Below are positions 7,843 through 16,757 of a DNA stretch of 64,000 nt, in pieces. The position numbers and the translations under genes were made by a program. The notes under the pieces are model-generated. The model did no database searches, was not told the DNA's origin, and worked only from the letters and a program-made list of their open reading frames with translations. The first letter of the stretch is position 1, and the number at the start of each line of letters is the position of its first letter. The stretch comes from Streptomyces sp. R21. Lineage in GTDB: Bacteria > Actinomycetota > Actinomycetes > Streptomycetales > Streptomycetaceae. Location of the stretch: positions 9,578,501-9,642,500 of the forward strand of contig NZ_CP163435.1 of assembly GCF_041051975.1 (NCBI RefSeq). The letters run 5' to 3'.

Positions 7843-9771
7843 TCAGGGCGTACGTATGCGGGTCCCGTCGGGAAAGCGGAGCTCAACAGAACCCTGGGCG
7901 GTGACCGCGGCGTGCGTACCCGTGCGCAGAGCGCGGGGATCGCCGTGGAGTGACGGATCGGCGGTGAGGACCACGAGGGTCGCGAGCAGCAGGGTGCCGC
8001 CGGGGTGCGGCGAGGTGAGCAGAGGTGTGGCGGAGTAGTGGCCGTAGGCGTTGTGGCCGCGGGTGTGCACGATGCTGCCGTGGCACGGAGCATCCGCGTC
8101 CTGCCAGCCGAGCAGACCCACCAGCGCCGAGGTCAGGCCGTCCTGGCGGCGGACCAGAGCCCAGGCGGGACCCGTGTCCGTGGCGGGCGGGGCGGTGTCG
8201 CAGGCCACCGCCCAGCCGCCCTCGCGCACGGTGGTGCCGGCCGGCGCCTCGACGCGGTGCACGCGCACCTCCCAGGGGCCGTGCACCACGCTGGTCGTGG
8301 TGATGCGCGAAGGCGCTTCGCCCTCCGGCCCGAGGGGCGCGTGCCACGACGCCGCCTGACGGCCCTCGGCGTACAGCGGATGGATGCGCCCGCGACGGGA
8401 GGCGCCCGAGGAGTCCAGCAGTGCGAGGTGGTTGTCGGGGCCCGATGGTTCCGCGCCGGGCGGCGTCTGCGGGGCGGTGGCGCTGGAGTAGGCGAAGCGT
8501 GTGTAGTGCGCGTTGTCCTCGGACTCGGCCGGGTCCGGCGGCAGCCGGTCGCTGCCGTGATTGACCAGTCGTACGATCCCGTCGGCGGCCGTGGAGTGCA
8601 GCAGCCACCCCGGAGCGGGCAGAGCGACCTGGCGGTCCGCCGTGTCGACGGGGCCCGCTTCCTCGGGGGCCGTCCACACCGGGTGATCGGCGGGCAGCAG
8701 CAGTCCGAGGAACGCCTTGCTCGCCCAGTACGGGGAGGCGGGGCCCGAGTAGCGCTGGGTGACCGGGCGAAAGGGCCGGTACCAGCCGAGGCTCAACAGG
8801 CCCTGTTCGTCGGGGACTCCACGCTCGGCGAAGTGCTTCAGCGCGCCGGAGGCCAGCCGGCGGGTGCGGCCGGGCGGCAGGGGAGTGGCGTCGGCGAGCA
8901 CGCCGGCCCACAGCGGTGCGGCGGTGGCGAAGCGGTAGGTGAGGGACCGTCCCTGGTGCACGGGCGCCCCGTCGGAGCCGAAGAAGTACTGGTGGACGCC
9001 GAGGAATTCACGCAGCCGCTCGCGGTGGCGGTCCACCAGGGCCGGATCGGCGCGCGGTCCCGCGATGCGCGCCCACAGCACCGGATACAGGTGCAGAGCC
9101 CAGGCGTTGTAGTAGTCGAACTTCCGCCCGTCCCCGTCGGTGTACCAGCCGCCGCCCCGGTACCAGTCCTCCAGGCGCGCGAGCCCCGCGTCGATCTCCG
9201 CGCGGCTGTGCGGGGCGCCGACGGAGGCGAGGAACTCCTCCGTGATGACCTGGAAGAGCCGCCAGTTGGAGTCGTTGACCCGTGCGCCGACGAACTTGCC
9301 CAGCCAGGCGACGACCCGCTGTCGTACGCCGTCGTCGAGCCGGTCCCAGATCCACGGGCGCGTCTCGTGCAGGGCGATCGCGACGGACGCGGCCTCGACC
9401 ATCGGCTGGGCCCGGTCGCGGATGGGCGGCCAGCACGCGGCGCCGTACGGATCGGTGCCGGCGGCGAGCCCGGCCGCGTACCGCTCGATCAGTGCGGGAC
9501 CGACCTGTCCGGCGGATCCCGCGATGCGGAAGGCGGCGAGCAGGAAGGAGCGGGCGTAGCCCTCCAGCCCGTCCGACCTGGCGCCGGAGTGGCTGGCCGG
9601 GCCGGGCAGCCGGTACTGGGCCAACTCCGGTGAGGCGTACGGCACAAGACCGTCCAGGAGGCGGTCGGCCGTCGTCTCCCAGTGCAGGCGGGTCCAGCCG
9701 GTGAGAGGGGAGAGCACGGGGTCGGAGGGCGGCAGGTGGCCGGCGTCGGCCGAGAGGTGCGGCGCGGTCAT
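7843..9771 (-). CDS. DUF2264 domain-containing protein
   Basis: A 642-residue cytoplasmic protein (no signal peptide) matching the DUF2264 family in length and motifs, such as the aromatic-rich GGGWYTDGDGRKFDYYNAW. The N-terminal ~370 residues look like an alpha/alpha toroid; the rest looks beta-rich, as in heparinase- or hydrolase-like enzymes. No activity is proven for the family. ATG 9771 has GGAGG about 12 nt upstream. It is the last gene of a leftward block with a LacI repressor and a CUT1 sugar transporter. A role in breaking down the imported oligosaccharide is therefore likely but inferred. Confidence 0.85.
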   Translation of the reverse strand: MTAPHLSADAGHLPPSDPVLSPLTGWTRLHWETTADRLLDGLVPYASPELAQYRLPGPASHSGARSDGLEGYARSFLLAAFRIAGSAGQVGPALIERYAAGLAAGTDPYGAACWPPIRDRAQPMVEAASVAIALHETRPWIWDRLDDGVRQRVVAWLGKFVGARVNDSNWRLFQVITEEFLASVGAPHSRAEIDAGLARLEDWYRGGGWYTDGDGRKFDYYNAWALHLYPVLWARIAGPRADPALVDRHRERLREFLGVHQYFFGSDGAPVHQGRSLTYRFATAAPLWAGVLADATPLPPGRTRRLASGALKHFAERGVPDEQGLLSLGWYRPFRPVTQRYSGPASPYWASKAFLGLLLPADHPVWTAPEEAGPVDTADRQVALPAPGWLLHSTAADGIVRLVNHGSDRLPPDPAESEDNAHYTRFAYSSATAPQTPPGAEPSGPDNHLALLDSSGASRRGRIHPLYAEGRQAASWHAPLGPEGEAPSRITTTSVVHGPWEVRVHRVEAPAGTTVREGGWAVACDTAPPATDTGPAWALVRRQDGLTSALVGLLGWQDADAPCHGSIVHTRGHNAYGHYSATPLLTSPHPGGTLLLATLVVLTADPSLHGDPRALRTGTHAAVTAQGSVELRFPDGTRIRTP

Positions 9772-9793
9772 GCGGGGGTGAGTCCTCCGTCTG

Positions 9794-10849
9794 TCACAGG
9801 CCGCGCCCCGGCGGGGGCGCGGCGACGCTGTCGCGTACGACGATGTGGGTGCCGAGCAAGTGGTGGGCGCCCGCGGCCTGTTCGGGGTCGCGCAGGGCGA
9901 GGCGTACGGCGGCCCGGCCCAGTTCTGTCGACGGGGTGCGGACCGTGGTGAGCGGCGGGTTGAAGTCCTCCGCGAGGGGGATGTCGTTGTAGCCGACGAC
10001 GGAGATGTCGTCCGGGACGCGGAGACCGGCCTCGCCGATGGCGCGGATGGCCCCGGCCGCGACCATGTCGTCACCGGCGACGACAGCGGTGAACTCCCGG
10101 TCGTCTTTGAGCAGTTCGGTCATCGCCCGGTGTCCGGCGCTGCGGCCGAGGCCGCAGTCCACGACGTGTCCGGCCTCGGGCGGCAGGCCGTGCTCGGCGA
10201 GGGCTGCGCGGTAGCCGGCGACGCGTGCGTCCAGGGTGGTGTTGCCGGGCAGGCCGCCGAGGAAGACGATCCTGCGGTGGCCTGCCGACAGCAGGTGGCC
10301 GGTGATGGCGTGGGCCCCGGCCTCGTTGTCGAACTCCACGACCAGCGCGGGGATGTCGGCATCCGGCGCCGGCCGCCCGCACAGCACCAGGCGCGCCCCG
10401 GCTGAGTCGAGGGCCTGCGCGTAGTGCGCGACCCGCTCGCGATAGGCGTCGTCCTCTACGACACCGCCCACGAGGATCACCAGGCGGGCGCCCTCCTCGC
10501 GCATCAACTGGACGAACTCCAGCTCCCGTTGCGGGTCCCCGCCGGTGGCGCCGAGCAGGCACAGCCAGCCACGTTCGGCCGCCTCCGCCTCGATGCCCTC
10601 GGCGACCTGTGCGTAGAAGGGGCTGGTGACCTGGCGCAGGACGACGGCGACCATCTTGCGGCCGCCGCCGACCAGGGCGCGGGCGTGGGCGTTGGCGACG
10701 TAGTCAAGCGCCTGGGCCGCGCGCAGCACCCTGGTGCGAGTGGCGGGCGGCACCGGGTAGTTGCCGCTGAGCACGCGCGAGACCGTGGCCACGGACACGC
10801 CGGCCCGCTCCGCCACCTCGCGGATCGTGACCCGCCCCTTTGTCGCCAT
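9794..10849 (-). CDS. LacI-family transcriptional repressor
   Basis: A 351-residue sugar-responsive repressor. The N-terminal HTH (VTIREVAERAGVSVATVSRV, about 8-27) and hinge helix are intact. The rest is a periplasmic-binding-protein-type effector domain. ATG 10849 has a purine-rich CGGGGAA upstream. The gene lies between the binding-protein gene and the DUF2264 gene, and very likely controls this carbohydrate operon through the LacI-like site at 14526-14537. Its inducer is unknown. Confidence 0.93.
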   Translation of the reverse strand: MATKGRVTIREVAERAGVSVATVSRVLSGNYPVPPATRTRVLRAAQALDYVANAHARALVGGGRKMVAVVLRQVTSPFYAQVAEGIEAEAAERGWLCLLGATGGDPQRELEFVQLMREEGARLVILVGGVVEDDAYRERVAHYAQALDSAGARLVLCGRPAPDADIPALVVEFDNEAGAHAITGHLLSAGHRRIVFLGGLPGNTTLDARVAGYRAALAEHGLPPEAGHVVDCGLGRSAGHRAMTELLKDDREFTAVVAGDDMVAAGAIRAIGEAGLRVPDDISVVGYNDIPLAEDFNPPLTTVRTPSTELGRAAVRLALRDPEQAAGAHHLLGTHIVVRDSVAAPPPGRGL

Positions 10850-10895
10850 GTCGTTCCCCGTTCCTGTTCGCCGTGATCTGTCCGCCGGTGCCGCC

Positions 10896-12545
10896 TCACG
10901 CGTTGGCGGCGTACTCCTTGGCGTATTCCTGGGCCATTCTGTCGCCGCCGCGCGAACGCCATTTCTTGACGGCGGCGTCGTACTCGGACAGCGGGCTGCG
11001 TCCGGCGATCACGGCGGTGATCGTGTCCTCCATCAGGGCCTTGAGGGTGGTGCCCTGGGCGGTGTTGGTGCGGGACTGCAGCCCGTAGGAGGCGTTGCGG
11101 ACGGCGACCGGAACCACCTTCTGCTGCCAGGCGTGCAGGGCGCGGACCGCCTCGGGCCGCTCCGGAACGAAGAGCACCTGGGGTCCCTCGGCCAGGTACT
11201 TGAAGGGCAGGTTGGTGACGTTCTCGACCTCGCCGAGCTTGGTGGGCTCCGGTGCGCCGTCCTTGCCCCGGGTGAAGTGCGGGCCCTCCAGGCCGTAGTG
11301 CGTGAGTTCCCACTCCTTCGTGCCGAACGGGGCGGCCAGGTAGTCGAGGATGCGCAGCAGGAGTTGGACGCGCTCCTTCTTCGCCTTCTTCAGCACGGTG
11401 TAGCCGAAGGAGCGGCGGGCGGCGACGACACCGCCGGCCGTCCCGTCCACGCTGTACGGCAGCGCGGGCGCCGGCGTCAGCAGACCCTCGGAGTCGGGGT
11501 ACAGCGCCTGGTACGCGCCGAAGCCGTTCTGCATGGAACCGGCCGTCCCGTTGAGGAACAGCGTGCTCAGGTCGGCCGACGACAGCGAGGTGGCGTCGGG
11601 GTGGTAGGAGCCGTTCTTGCGCAGCTGCGCCTGGTAGACGACGGACGCCTTGAAGCGTTCGTCCGCGAAGCCGGAGTGGAAGACGCCCTTGGCGTCGACC
11701 GACCAGCCCTGCGGCGCGTTGTGGGCCGCCGAGTGCACGGCGTTGCCGAACAGCGAGCCGGTCGCGGCGCCCAGCGCGTATGTCTTCCCGTGCGTGGCCT
11801 TCTTGGCGACGGCGGCGAAGTCCGCCGAGGTCCAGCCCTCCTTCATGCCCGCGCCGGTGAACATGCCCTGGTTGACCCACAGCGTGGAGCCGGGCAACGG
11901 CCGTTCGAGCGGGATGCCGTAGATCTTGCCGCCGATGCGGCCCATGTCGCGCCAGGCGTGGGTGGGGATGCCCGCCAGGTTGGGGTAGTCCTTGACGGAC
12001 GCGCCGGACAGGAACGGGGTCAGGTCCTCGGCCCGCTTCTGCACGAACTGCGCCTCGCGGGGCAGGACGAAGCCCGAGAAGACGTTGATGATGTCGGGCA
12101 GGTCGTCGGCGTCACCGGCCATCACCGTGGCCATCTTCTTCTGGTAGTCGGCCTGCGAGATGACGGTGAACTCGATCGTGACGCCCAGGGCCTTCTCGAC
12201 GGCCCGCCAGTACTGGTTCTGCGCCCTTCCCTTCGGGGGTACGCCGAAGGTGACGGCCATGACCTTGACCGTGGAACCGTCTCCCGGGGTGCGGGCGACC
12301 GAGGTGGTCAGGTCGGCGGGGTAGGAGGTGTAACCGGGCTGGACGCCCGCGTCGGTGGGGGCGAGGTCCGGCTTCGGTCCGGCGGCAGCCGCGTAGGCGG
12401 GCCAAGGGGCCAGCTTCTTGCCCGCGTTGGAGACGTCGCTGTCGTCGGAGCCGGTGGAGCAGGCGGTCAGCAGACCGGGCACGGAGACTGCGGCGCCGCC
12501 GGCCGCCGCGGAACGCAGCAGGGTGCGTCGGGACATGCTGGGCAT
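10896..12545 (-). CDS. Extracellular sugar-binding lipoprotein (LplA-like)
   Basis: A 549-residue substrate-binding component of a CUT1 ABC importer. The N-terminus has a twin-arginine-like SRRTLLR and a lipobox LTAC with the lipidated Cys at residue 29, so it is exported and anchored outside the membrane. The long body (about 520 residues) and fold features resemble LplA/YtcQ-type binding proteins, which take up oligo- or polysaccharides. ATG 12545 (alternative MSRRT at 12536). It follows two permease genes and precedes the LacI gene. No ATPase gene is nearby; in Streptomyces such systems share the MsiK ATPase. Confidence 0.92.
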   Translation of the reverse strand: MPSMSRRTLLRSAAAGGAAVSVPGLLTACSTGSDDSDVSNAGKKLAPWPAYAAAAGPKPDLAPTDAGVQPGYTSYPADLTTSVARTPGDGSTVKVMAVTFGVPPKGRAQNQYWRAVEKALGVTIEFTVISQADYQKKMATVMAGDADDLPDIINVFSGFVLPREAQFVQKRAEDLTPFLSGASVKDYPNLAGIPTHAWRDMGRIGGKIYGIPLERPLPGSTLWVNQGMFTGAGMKEGWTSADFAAVAKKATHGKTYALGAATGSLFGNAVHSAAHNAPQGWSVDAKGVFHSGFADERFKASVVYQAQLRKNGSYHPDATSLSSADLSTLFLNGTAGSMQNGFGAYQALYPDSEGLLTPAPALPYSVDGTAGGVVAARRSFGYTVLKKAKKERVQLLLRILDYLAAPFGTKEWELTHYGLEGPHFTRGKDGAPEPTKLGEVENVTNLPFKYLAEGPQVLFVPERPEAVRALHAWQQKVVPVAVRNASYGLQSRTNTAQGTTLKALMEDTITAVIAGRSPLSEYDAAVKKWRSRGGDRMAQEYAKEYAANA

Positions 12546-12611
12546 GGACGAACGACCTTTCTGGATACGGCTCTTGGGGGAAGGTCAGGTTCTCGAGGTG
12601 GTGTCAGGTCT

Positions 12612-12626
12612 CTGACGTGGCGTCAG
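12612..12626. other. Small hairpin between permease and binding-protein genes
   Basis: CTGACG-TGG-CGTCAG overlaps the permease stop codon. A stem-loop here could stabilise or segment the operon mRNA so that the binding protein is made in excess; this is inference. Confidence 0.3.
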
Positions 12627-13510
12627 CTCTTGACGGCGCCGGTGAGCACGCCCTTGGTGAAGTACTTCTGAAGGAAGGGGTAGACCAGCAGGATCGGCCC
12701 GGTGGCGATCACGAGGACGGCCATCTGGATGGTCTGCGGTGCGTTGACCGTTGCTTCGCCGGTGGTGGTGTCGGTGAGCCCGGAGCCGGCCACCACGTAG
12801 GTGCGCAGCACCTGTTGGAGCGGCCAGTGGTCGCTCTCCAGGTAGAGCGAGGCGTAGAACCAGGAGTTCCAGTACGCCACCGCGTAGAACAGACCGACGA
12901 CCGCGAGTGCCGCCTTCGACAGCGGGATCACGATGGTCCACAGCACACGCCAGTCCCCGGCGCCGTCCAGCCGTGCGGCCTCGTACAACTCCTCGGGTAT
13001 GCCCTGGAAGAAGCCGCGCAGGACGACGAGGTTGAAGACGTTGACCAGTACCGGCAGGACCAGCGAGGCGTAGCTGTCGAGCATCCCGAGTTCCTTGACC
13101 ACCAGGAAGCTCGGGATCATGCCCGGCGGGAAGAGGAAGGTGAACAGCACCAGCAGGAGCACCGGTTTGCCGCCGAAGACCCCGGGGCGGGACAGGGCAT
13201 AGGCGAGCGTCACGGTGCAGACGAGGCTGAGCAGCGTGCCGACGATCGTGACACCGGCGCTGACGCCGAGGGCGTGGGTGACGATGCCGCCGTCGAGGAT
13301 GTCCCGGTACGCCTTCAGGGTCGGGTCCTTGGGCCACAGCACCCAGCCGCCGTTCGCCACCACTTCGCGCTGCGAGGCGAGCGAGGTCGACAGAATCACC
13401 AGGAACGGCACGCAGACCAGCAGGACGACCGTGACGAGGGCCACCGCCTTGGCGGCCTGGGTGGCGGGCTTCGGCCTCTCCATCCAGCCGGGCCGGACAT
13501 GGGCGCTCAC
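12623..13510 (-). CDS. Carbohydrate ABC transporter permease (MalG/YtcP-like)
   Basis: A 295-residue integral membrane protein with about six hydrophobic segments and the permease EAA-loop (EAARLDGAGDWRVLWTIVIP), which docks the ATPase. It belongs to the CUT1 MalG-type half. The start is GTG 13510, whose codon overlaps the stop of the upstream permease by 4 bp (GTGA). It works with the other permease and the lipoprotein to import an oligosaccharide. Confidence 0.92.
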   Translation of the reverse strand: MSAHVRPGWMERPKPATQAAKAVALVTVVLLVCVPFLVILSTSLASQREVVANGGWVLWPKDPTLKAYRDILDGGIVTHALGVSAGVTIVGTLLSLVCTVTLAYALSRPGVFGGKPVLLLVLFTFLFPPGMIPSFLVVKELGMLDSYASLVLPVLVNVFNLVVLRGFFQGIPEELYEAARLDGAGDWRVLWTIVIPLSKAALAVVGLFYAVAYWNSWFYASLYLESDHWPLQQVLRTYVVAGSGLTDTTTGEATVNAPQTIQMAVLVIATGPILLVYPFLQKYFTKGVLTGAVKS

Positions 13511-14487
13511 TTGTAGACCCCCTGTTCGCCCAGACGGTGGGCGACCTTGTTGGCCGCATAGACGAGCAGGGCGCCGATCACGCCCTTGAACAGGCCCGCG
13601 GCCGCGGCGAATCCGTAGTCGCCGCCGACGATGCCCTGGTAGTAGACGAAGGTGTCGATGATCTCGGCGGCCTGTGGGCCGACCGCGTCGCGCTGGAGCA
13701 GCATCTGCTCGAAGCCGGCGGACAGGATGTCGCCGAGCCGCATGATCAGCAGCAGCACGACCACCGGGCGGATGGCCGGGAGGGTGACGTGCCAGAAGCG
13801 CCGCCAGGGTCCCGCCCCGTCGATCGCCGCGGCCTCGTACTGCTGCTCGTCGACCTGGGAGAGTGCGGCGAGGAAGATGATCGTGCCCCAGCCGGCATCC
13901 TTCCAGACCACCTGCGCGACAACGAGCGGCTTGAAGGCGTCCGGGTTGCCGATGATGTCGACGGTGTGCAGCCCCGCGTCGCCGAGATAGCTGTTCACCA
14001 TCCCCGTGTCGCCCAGGACCTGTTGGAACAGGGCCACCACGATCACCCACGAGATGAAGTGCGGGAGATACGCCACCGACTGCACGAAGCGGCGCACCGA
14101 GCTCCAGGTGAGGCTGTGCAGCAGCAGGGCGAGCGCGAGCGGGACGGGGAAGTAGAAGACGATCTGGAGAAGCGCGATCCAGAGGGTGTTGAGCACCGCG
14201 TCCCAGAACTCGCTGTCCTGGAACATCCGTTGGAAGTTGTCGAGGCCGACCCAGGGGCTGCCCCAGATGCCGTCGAAGGGCACGTAGTCCTTGAAGGCGA
14301 TGACGTTGCCGGCGAGCGCTCCGTAGTGGAACACCAGGAAGTACGCGAGCCCGGGAACCATCAGCAGGAACAGTGCCCGGCTCCGGCGTCTGTGAAAACC
14401 TTTTCGCTTCTTTGGAGCGCCTGTCGGGTGACGGGAAGAGTGGCTGACCGTCGATTTTCCAGGGCGCTCGCGCAGCAGCGCTGCCAC
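13507..14487 (-). CDS. Carbohydrate ABC transporter permease (MalF/LplB-like)
   Basis: A 326-residue membrane permease of the LplB/MalF type. A basic N-terminal tail (KKRKGFHRRRSR) precedes the first membrane segment, and the EAA loop reads EAAAIDGAG. The start is GTG 14487, directly behind a strong GAGGAGG; the open frame continues to 14562 but without a comparable site. It is the first gene of the sugar operon, with a LacI-type palindrome 40-50 bp upstream. Confidence 0.92.
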   Translation of the reverse strand: MAALLRERPGKSTVSHSSRHPTGAPKKRKGFHRRRSRALFLLMVPGLAYFLVFHYGALAGNVIAFKDYVPFDGIWGSPWVGLDNFQRMFQDSEFWDAVLNTLWIALLQIVFYFPVPLALALLLHSLTWSSVRRFVQSVAYLPHFISWVIVVALFQQVLGDTGMVNSYLGDAGLHTVDIIGNPDAFKPLVVAQVVWKDAGWGTIIFLAALSQVDEQQYEAAAIDGAGPWRRFWHVTLPAIRPVVVLLLIMRLGDILSAGFEQMLLQRDAVGPQAAEIIDTFVYYQGIVGGDYGFAAAAGLFKGVIGALLVYAANKVAHRLGEQGVYK

Positions 14488-14525
14488 GGAGCCTCCTCGG
14501 CTGCGGTAGGGAGTGGAAGGGAAGT

Positions 14526-14537
14526 TAAAACGTTTCC
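14526..14537. promoter_or_regulatory. LacI-family operator candidate
   Basis: TTAAAACGTTTCC contains the palindrome AAACGTTT centred on CG at 14531/14532, the hallmark of LacI-family operators. It is the only such site seen near the operon and lies just upstream of the first permease start (14487). The LacI protein at 9794-10849 is the obvious binder. Confidence 0.65.
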
Positions 14538-14681
14538 AGAGTCGGGTCAACACCTCTGGCACAGATCCGCGGTCAGTCGCCGACCTCCGGGGTGCGCAGG
14601 TGCGGTCTCCGTCCTCGTCCGATCTGATGTGGTGTCAACCCGGTTGAGCGGTAACGGACGTCCTGCTCGACCGGGCGCCCG

Positions 14682-15968
14682 TCACGGCGGATCCGTGCGG
14701 CGGGCCAGCTTCCGGCCCCATGCCTGGCTCGGCGCTTCGATGAACTGGTGGGTCAGCACGCACAGCGGCAACAGCGCGGCGAAGAAGGCCACTTCGAGCA
14801 GAGGCTGATCGTGTCGCCACCGGCCGAACAGGCGGTCGGTCACCGCCAGCAGCACCGGATGCACCAGGTAGACCGAGTAGCTGATGGTTCCCAGCCCGGT
14901 CACCCAGCGCGGTATCCGCCGGTGGCGCAACGCCAGTCCGGCACCGAAGGTGAGCACGGCCAGCAGGAACGCCACGATCCAGCCGCGTCGGGTGAAATCG
15001 GTCCCGTCGCCCTGCCGGCACGCACTGCCCACGGCGCAGGCGAGCACCACGGCGGCTGTGCACGCAGCGGACCACCAGGTGCTCCGACCGGTCTCGGCGC
15101 GGTGGACGGCGGTGCCGAGGAACATCACGGCGAGGATCACCAGGCCTTCCCACGCGGAGACCGTGCCGTTGAGAAGGACCAGGACGAACGCCAGCAGTCC
15201 GCCGAGTACACCCCCGAACACCCTAAGCGCCGACGACCCGGCGCTCGCACAGCAGATGGCCACCACCATGGTGATCGAGACGACCACGACCAGCGGACCG
15301 GTGCCGACCGCGCCGGAGAGGGCGGAGGCCGGCAGCACGCCCCCTGTCGCCGCGCTCACGGCGGCGAGCGCGGCCAGGGTGACGGCCACCGCTGACGAGC
15401 GCTGGTGCCGGCGGACCGTGAAGAGAGCGACGACCAGCAGGTAGAAGGCCATCTCATAGGAGAGCGTCCACAGGATGAGAAGGAGGTTCGGCGTTCCCAA
15501 CAGCTCCTGGAACAAAGTGACATGCGCGACGACCACCGTGGCGGCGCTCTCCCCGCCGAAGTCGTCGCGGATCACCGCGATGCCCGCCCAATGGAGGGCA
15601 AGGACCGCCGTGACGGCAGCCGCCCACAGCGGATAGATGCGGAACACCCGTCCGATCCAGAAAGTCCGGACGCAGCCCCGGCGTTCGAGCGACGCGGGGA
15701 TGATGTAACCGCTCACGAGGAAGAACACCATGATGGCGTACCGGCTGGTATTGAACTGAGGCATCAGCGCCTGCCGGGACTCCGCCAAGAAGGCGTACGA
15801 CGAGTGGTCGAAGACCACGACGAGGGCCGCGATGCCGCGCAGGGCATCCAGCCAGCCCAACCGCGCATGACCGGACGGCTTTTCGGCCGGCGCGCCGGAC
15901 ACGGGTAATCGTGGCGGCGCGGAGGGCAGCCGCCTCGGCGACGGAGGTACGGAGAGTGGGGGTTCCAT
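14682..15968 (-). CDS. Acyltransferase family 3 membrane protein
   Basis: A 428-residue integral membrane O-acyltransferase (Acyl_transf_3). The family signature LDALRGIAALVVVFDHSS is near residue 45; the catalytic-type His lies in FDH. A conserved FFLVSGYIIP and about ten hydrophobic helices follow, ending in SYSVYLVHP. Such enzymes acylate sugars, antibiotics or cell-wall glycans. ATG 15968 is chosen by family alignment; its ribosome site is weak. It stands alone, after the sugar operon on the same strand. Confidence 0.88.
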   Translation of the reverse strand: MEPPLSVPPSPRRLPSAPPRLPVSGAPAEKPSGHARLGWLDALRGIAALVVVFDHSSYAFLAESRQALMPQFNTSRYAIMVFFLVSGYIIPASLERRGCVRTFWIGRVFRIYPLWAAAVTAVLALHWAGIAVIRDDFGGESAATVVVAHVTLFQELLGTPNLLLILWTLSYEMAFYLLVVALFTVRRHQRSSAVAVTLAALAAVSAATGGVLPASALSGAVGTGPLVVVVSITMVVAICCASAGSSALRVFGGVLGGLLAFVLVLLNGTVSAWEGLVILAVMFLGTAVHRAETGRSTWWSAACTAAVVLACAVGSACRQGDGTDFTRRGWIVAFLLAVLTFGAGLALRHRRIPRWVTGLGTISYSVYLVHPVLLAVTDRLFGRWRHDQPLLEVAFFAALLPLCVLTHQFIEAPSQAWGRKLARRTDPP

Positions 15969-16153
15969 ACCCACTGTCACGTACCGTCTGTCGCAGATAT
16001 TCAGATCCGCACCGAACATCCGCCGTTTATGCCGACTCTTCGACGCATACGGAGACAATGACCAGGCGACGGGGCCACGCGGGCCGCGCTTTCCGCGAGG
16101 CCCGGAGCGGACGATCCGCAGCGCACACGTCGGGCCGCGGCGCGGTCACCCGG

Positions 16154-16714
16154 TCAGGATTCCGACCGGCCCCAGCGCCAGGTCCGCAGGACCACCTCCC
16201 GCCCCTTCGCCGTACGAAGGACGGGCTCGTCGCCCGTCAGGACGAACCCGGTCGCCCTGGCCACCGCCTCGCTCGCCGCGTTCCCCTCCTCGATGCACAG
16301 CACGGTGCGCCGCGCCCCGATGTGCCGTGCGGCGTACTCGGCGACGAGCCGCACCGCGTTGGAGGCCAGGCCGCGCCCTCGGTACGGGGCCCCGACGCCG
16401 TAGGCGAGTTCGACGTCCCGTTCGTCGGCGGCGCTGCGGAAGAGCAGAACCTCGCCCAGCGGTCGGAGACCATCCGTGGTGATGACGAGTTGCACGGACA
16501 GGCCTTCGGTGCGCTTCCTGCGGGCCGCGGCGAGATACACCCGAGCGGCCTCGACGTCGAACGGTGAGGGTACCGGCGTCCACCGGTCGATCTCGGGATC
16601 GTCGTACAACGCGGCCAGGTCCGCCACGTCGTCGTCGGACCACTCCCGCAGTCGTATGCCGAATCCTTCGAGCTGTAGTGCGGCAGGGAGGGTGAACGTC
16701 GCTCGGCTTTCCAT
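16154..16714 (-). CDS. GNAT-family N-acetyltransferase (RimJ/RimL-like)
   Basis: A 186-residue acetyl-CoA-dependent acyltransferase. The RimJ/L-like beginning (GFGIRLREWSDDDV) leads to a Pro-rich strand and the acetyl-CoA loop YRGRGLASNAVRL (Q/RxxGxG/A type). The ATG at 16714 has AGGA about 8 nt upstream; the frame extends to 16771 but would overlap the preceding gene. It follows the APH-like gene by 43 bp and is probably co-transcribed. The acceptor is unknown. Confidence 0.88.
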   Translation of the reverse strand: MESRATFTLPAALQLEGFGIRLREWSDDDVADLAALYDDPEIDRWTPVPSPFDVEAARVYLAAARRKRTEGLSVQLVITTDGLRPLGEVLLFRSAADERDVELAYGVGAPYRGRGLASNAVRLVAEYAARHIGARRTVLCIEEGNAASEAVARATGFVLTGDEPVLRTAKGREVVLRTWRWGRSES

Positions 16715-16757
16715 GACTTGATCCTGCCGCGGGTGCGGTGGCGCGGCCAAGGGGGCG

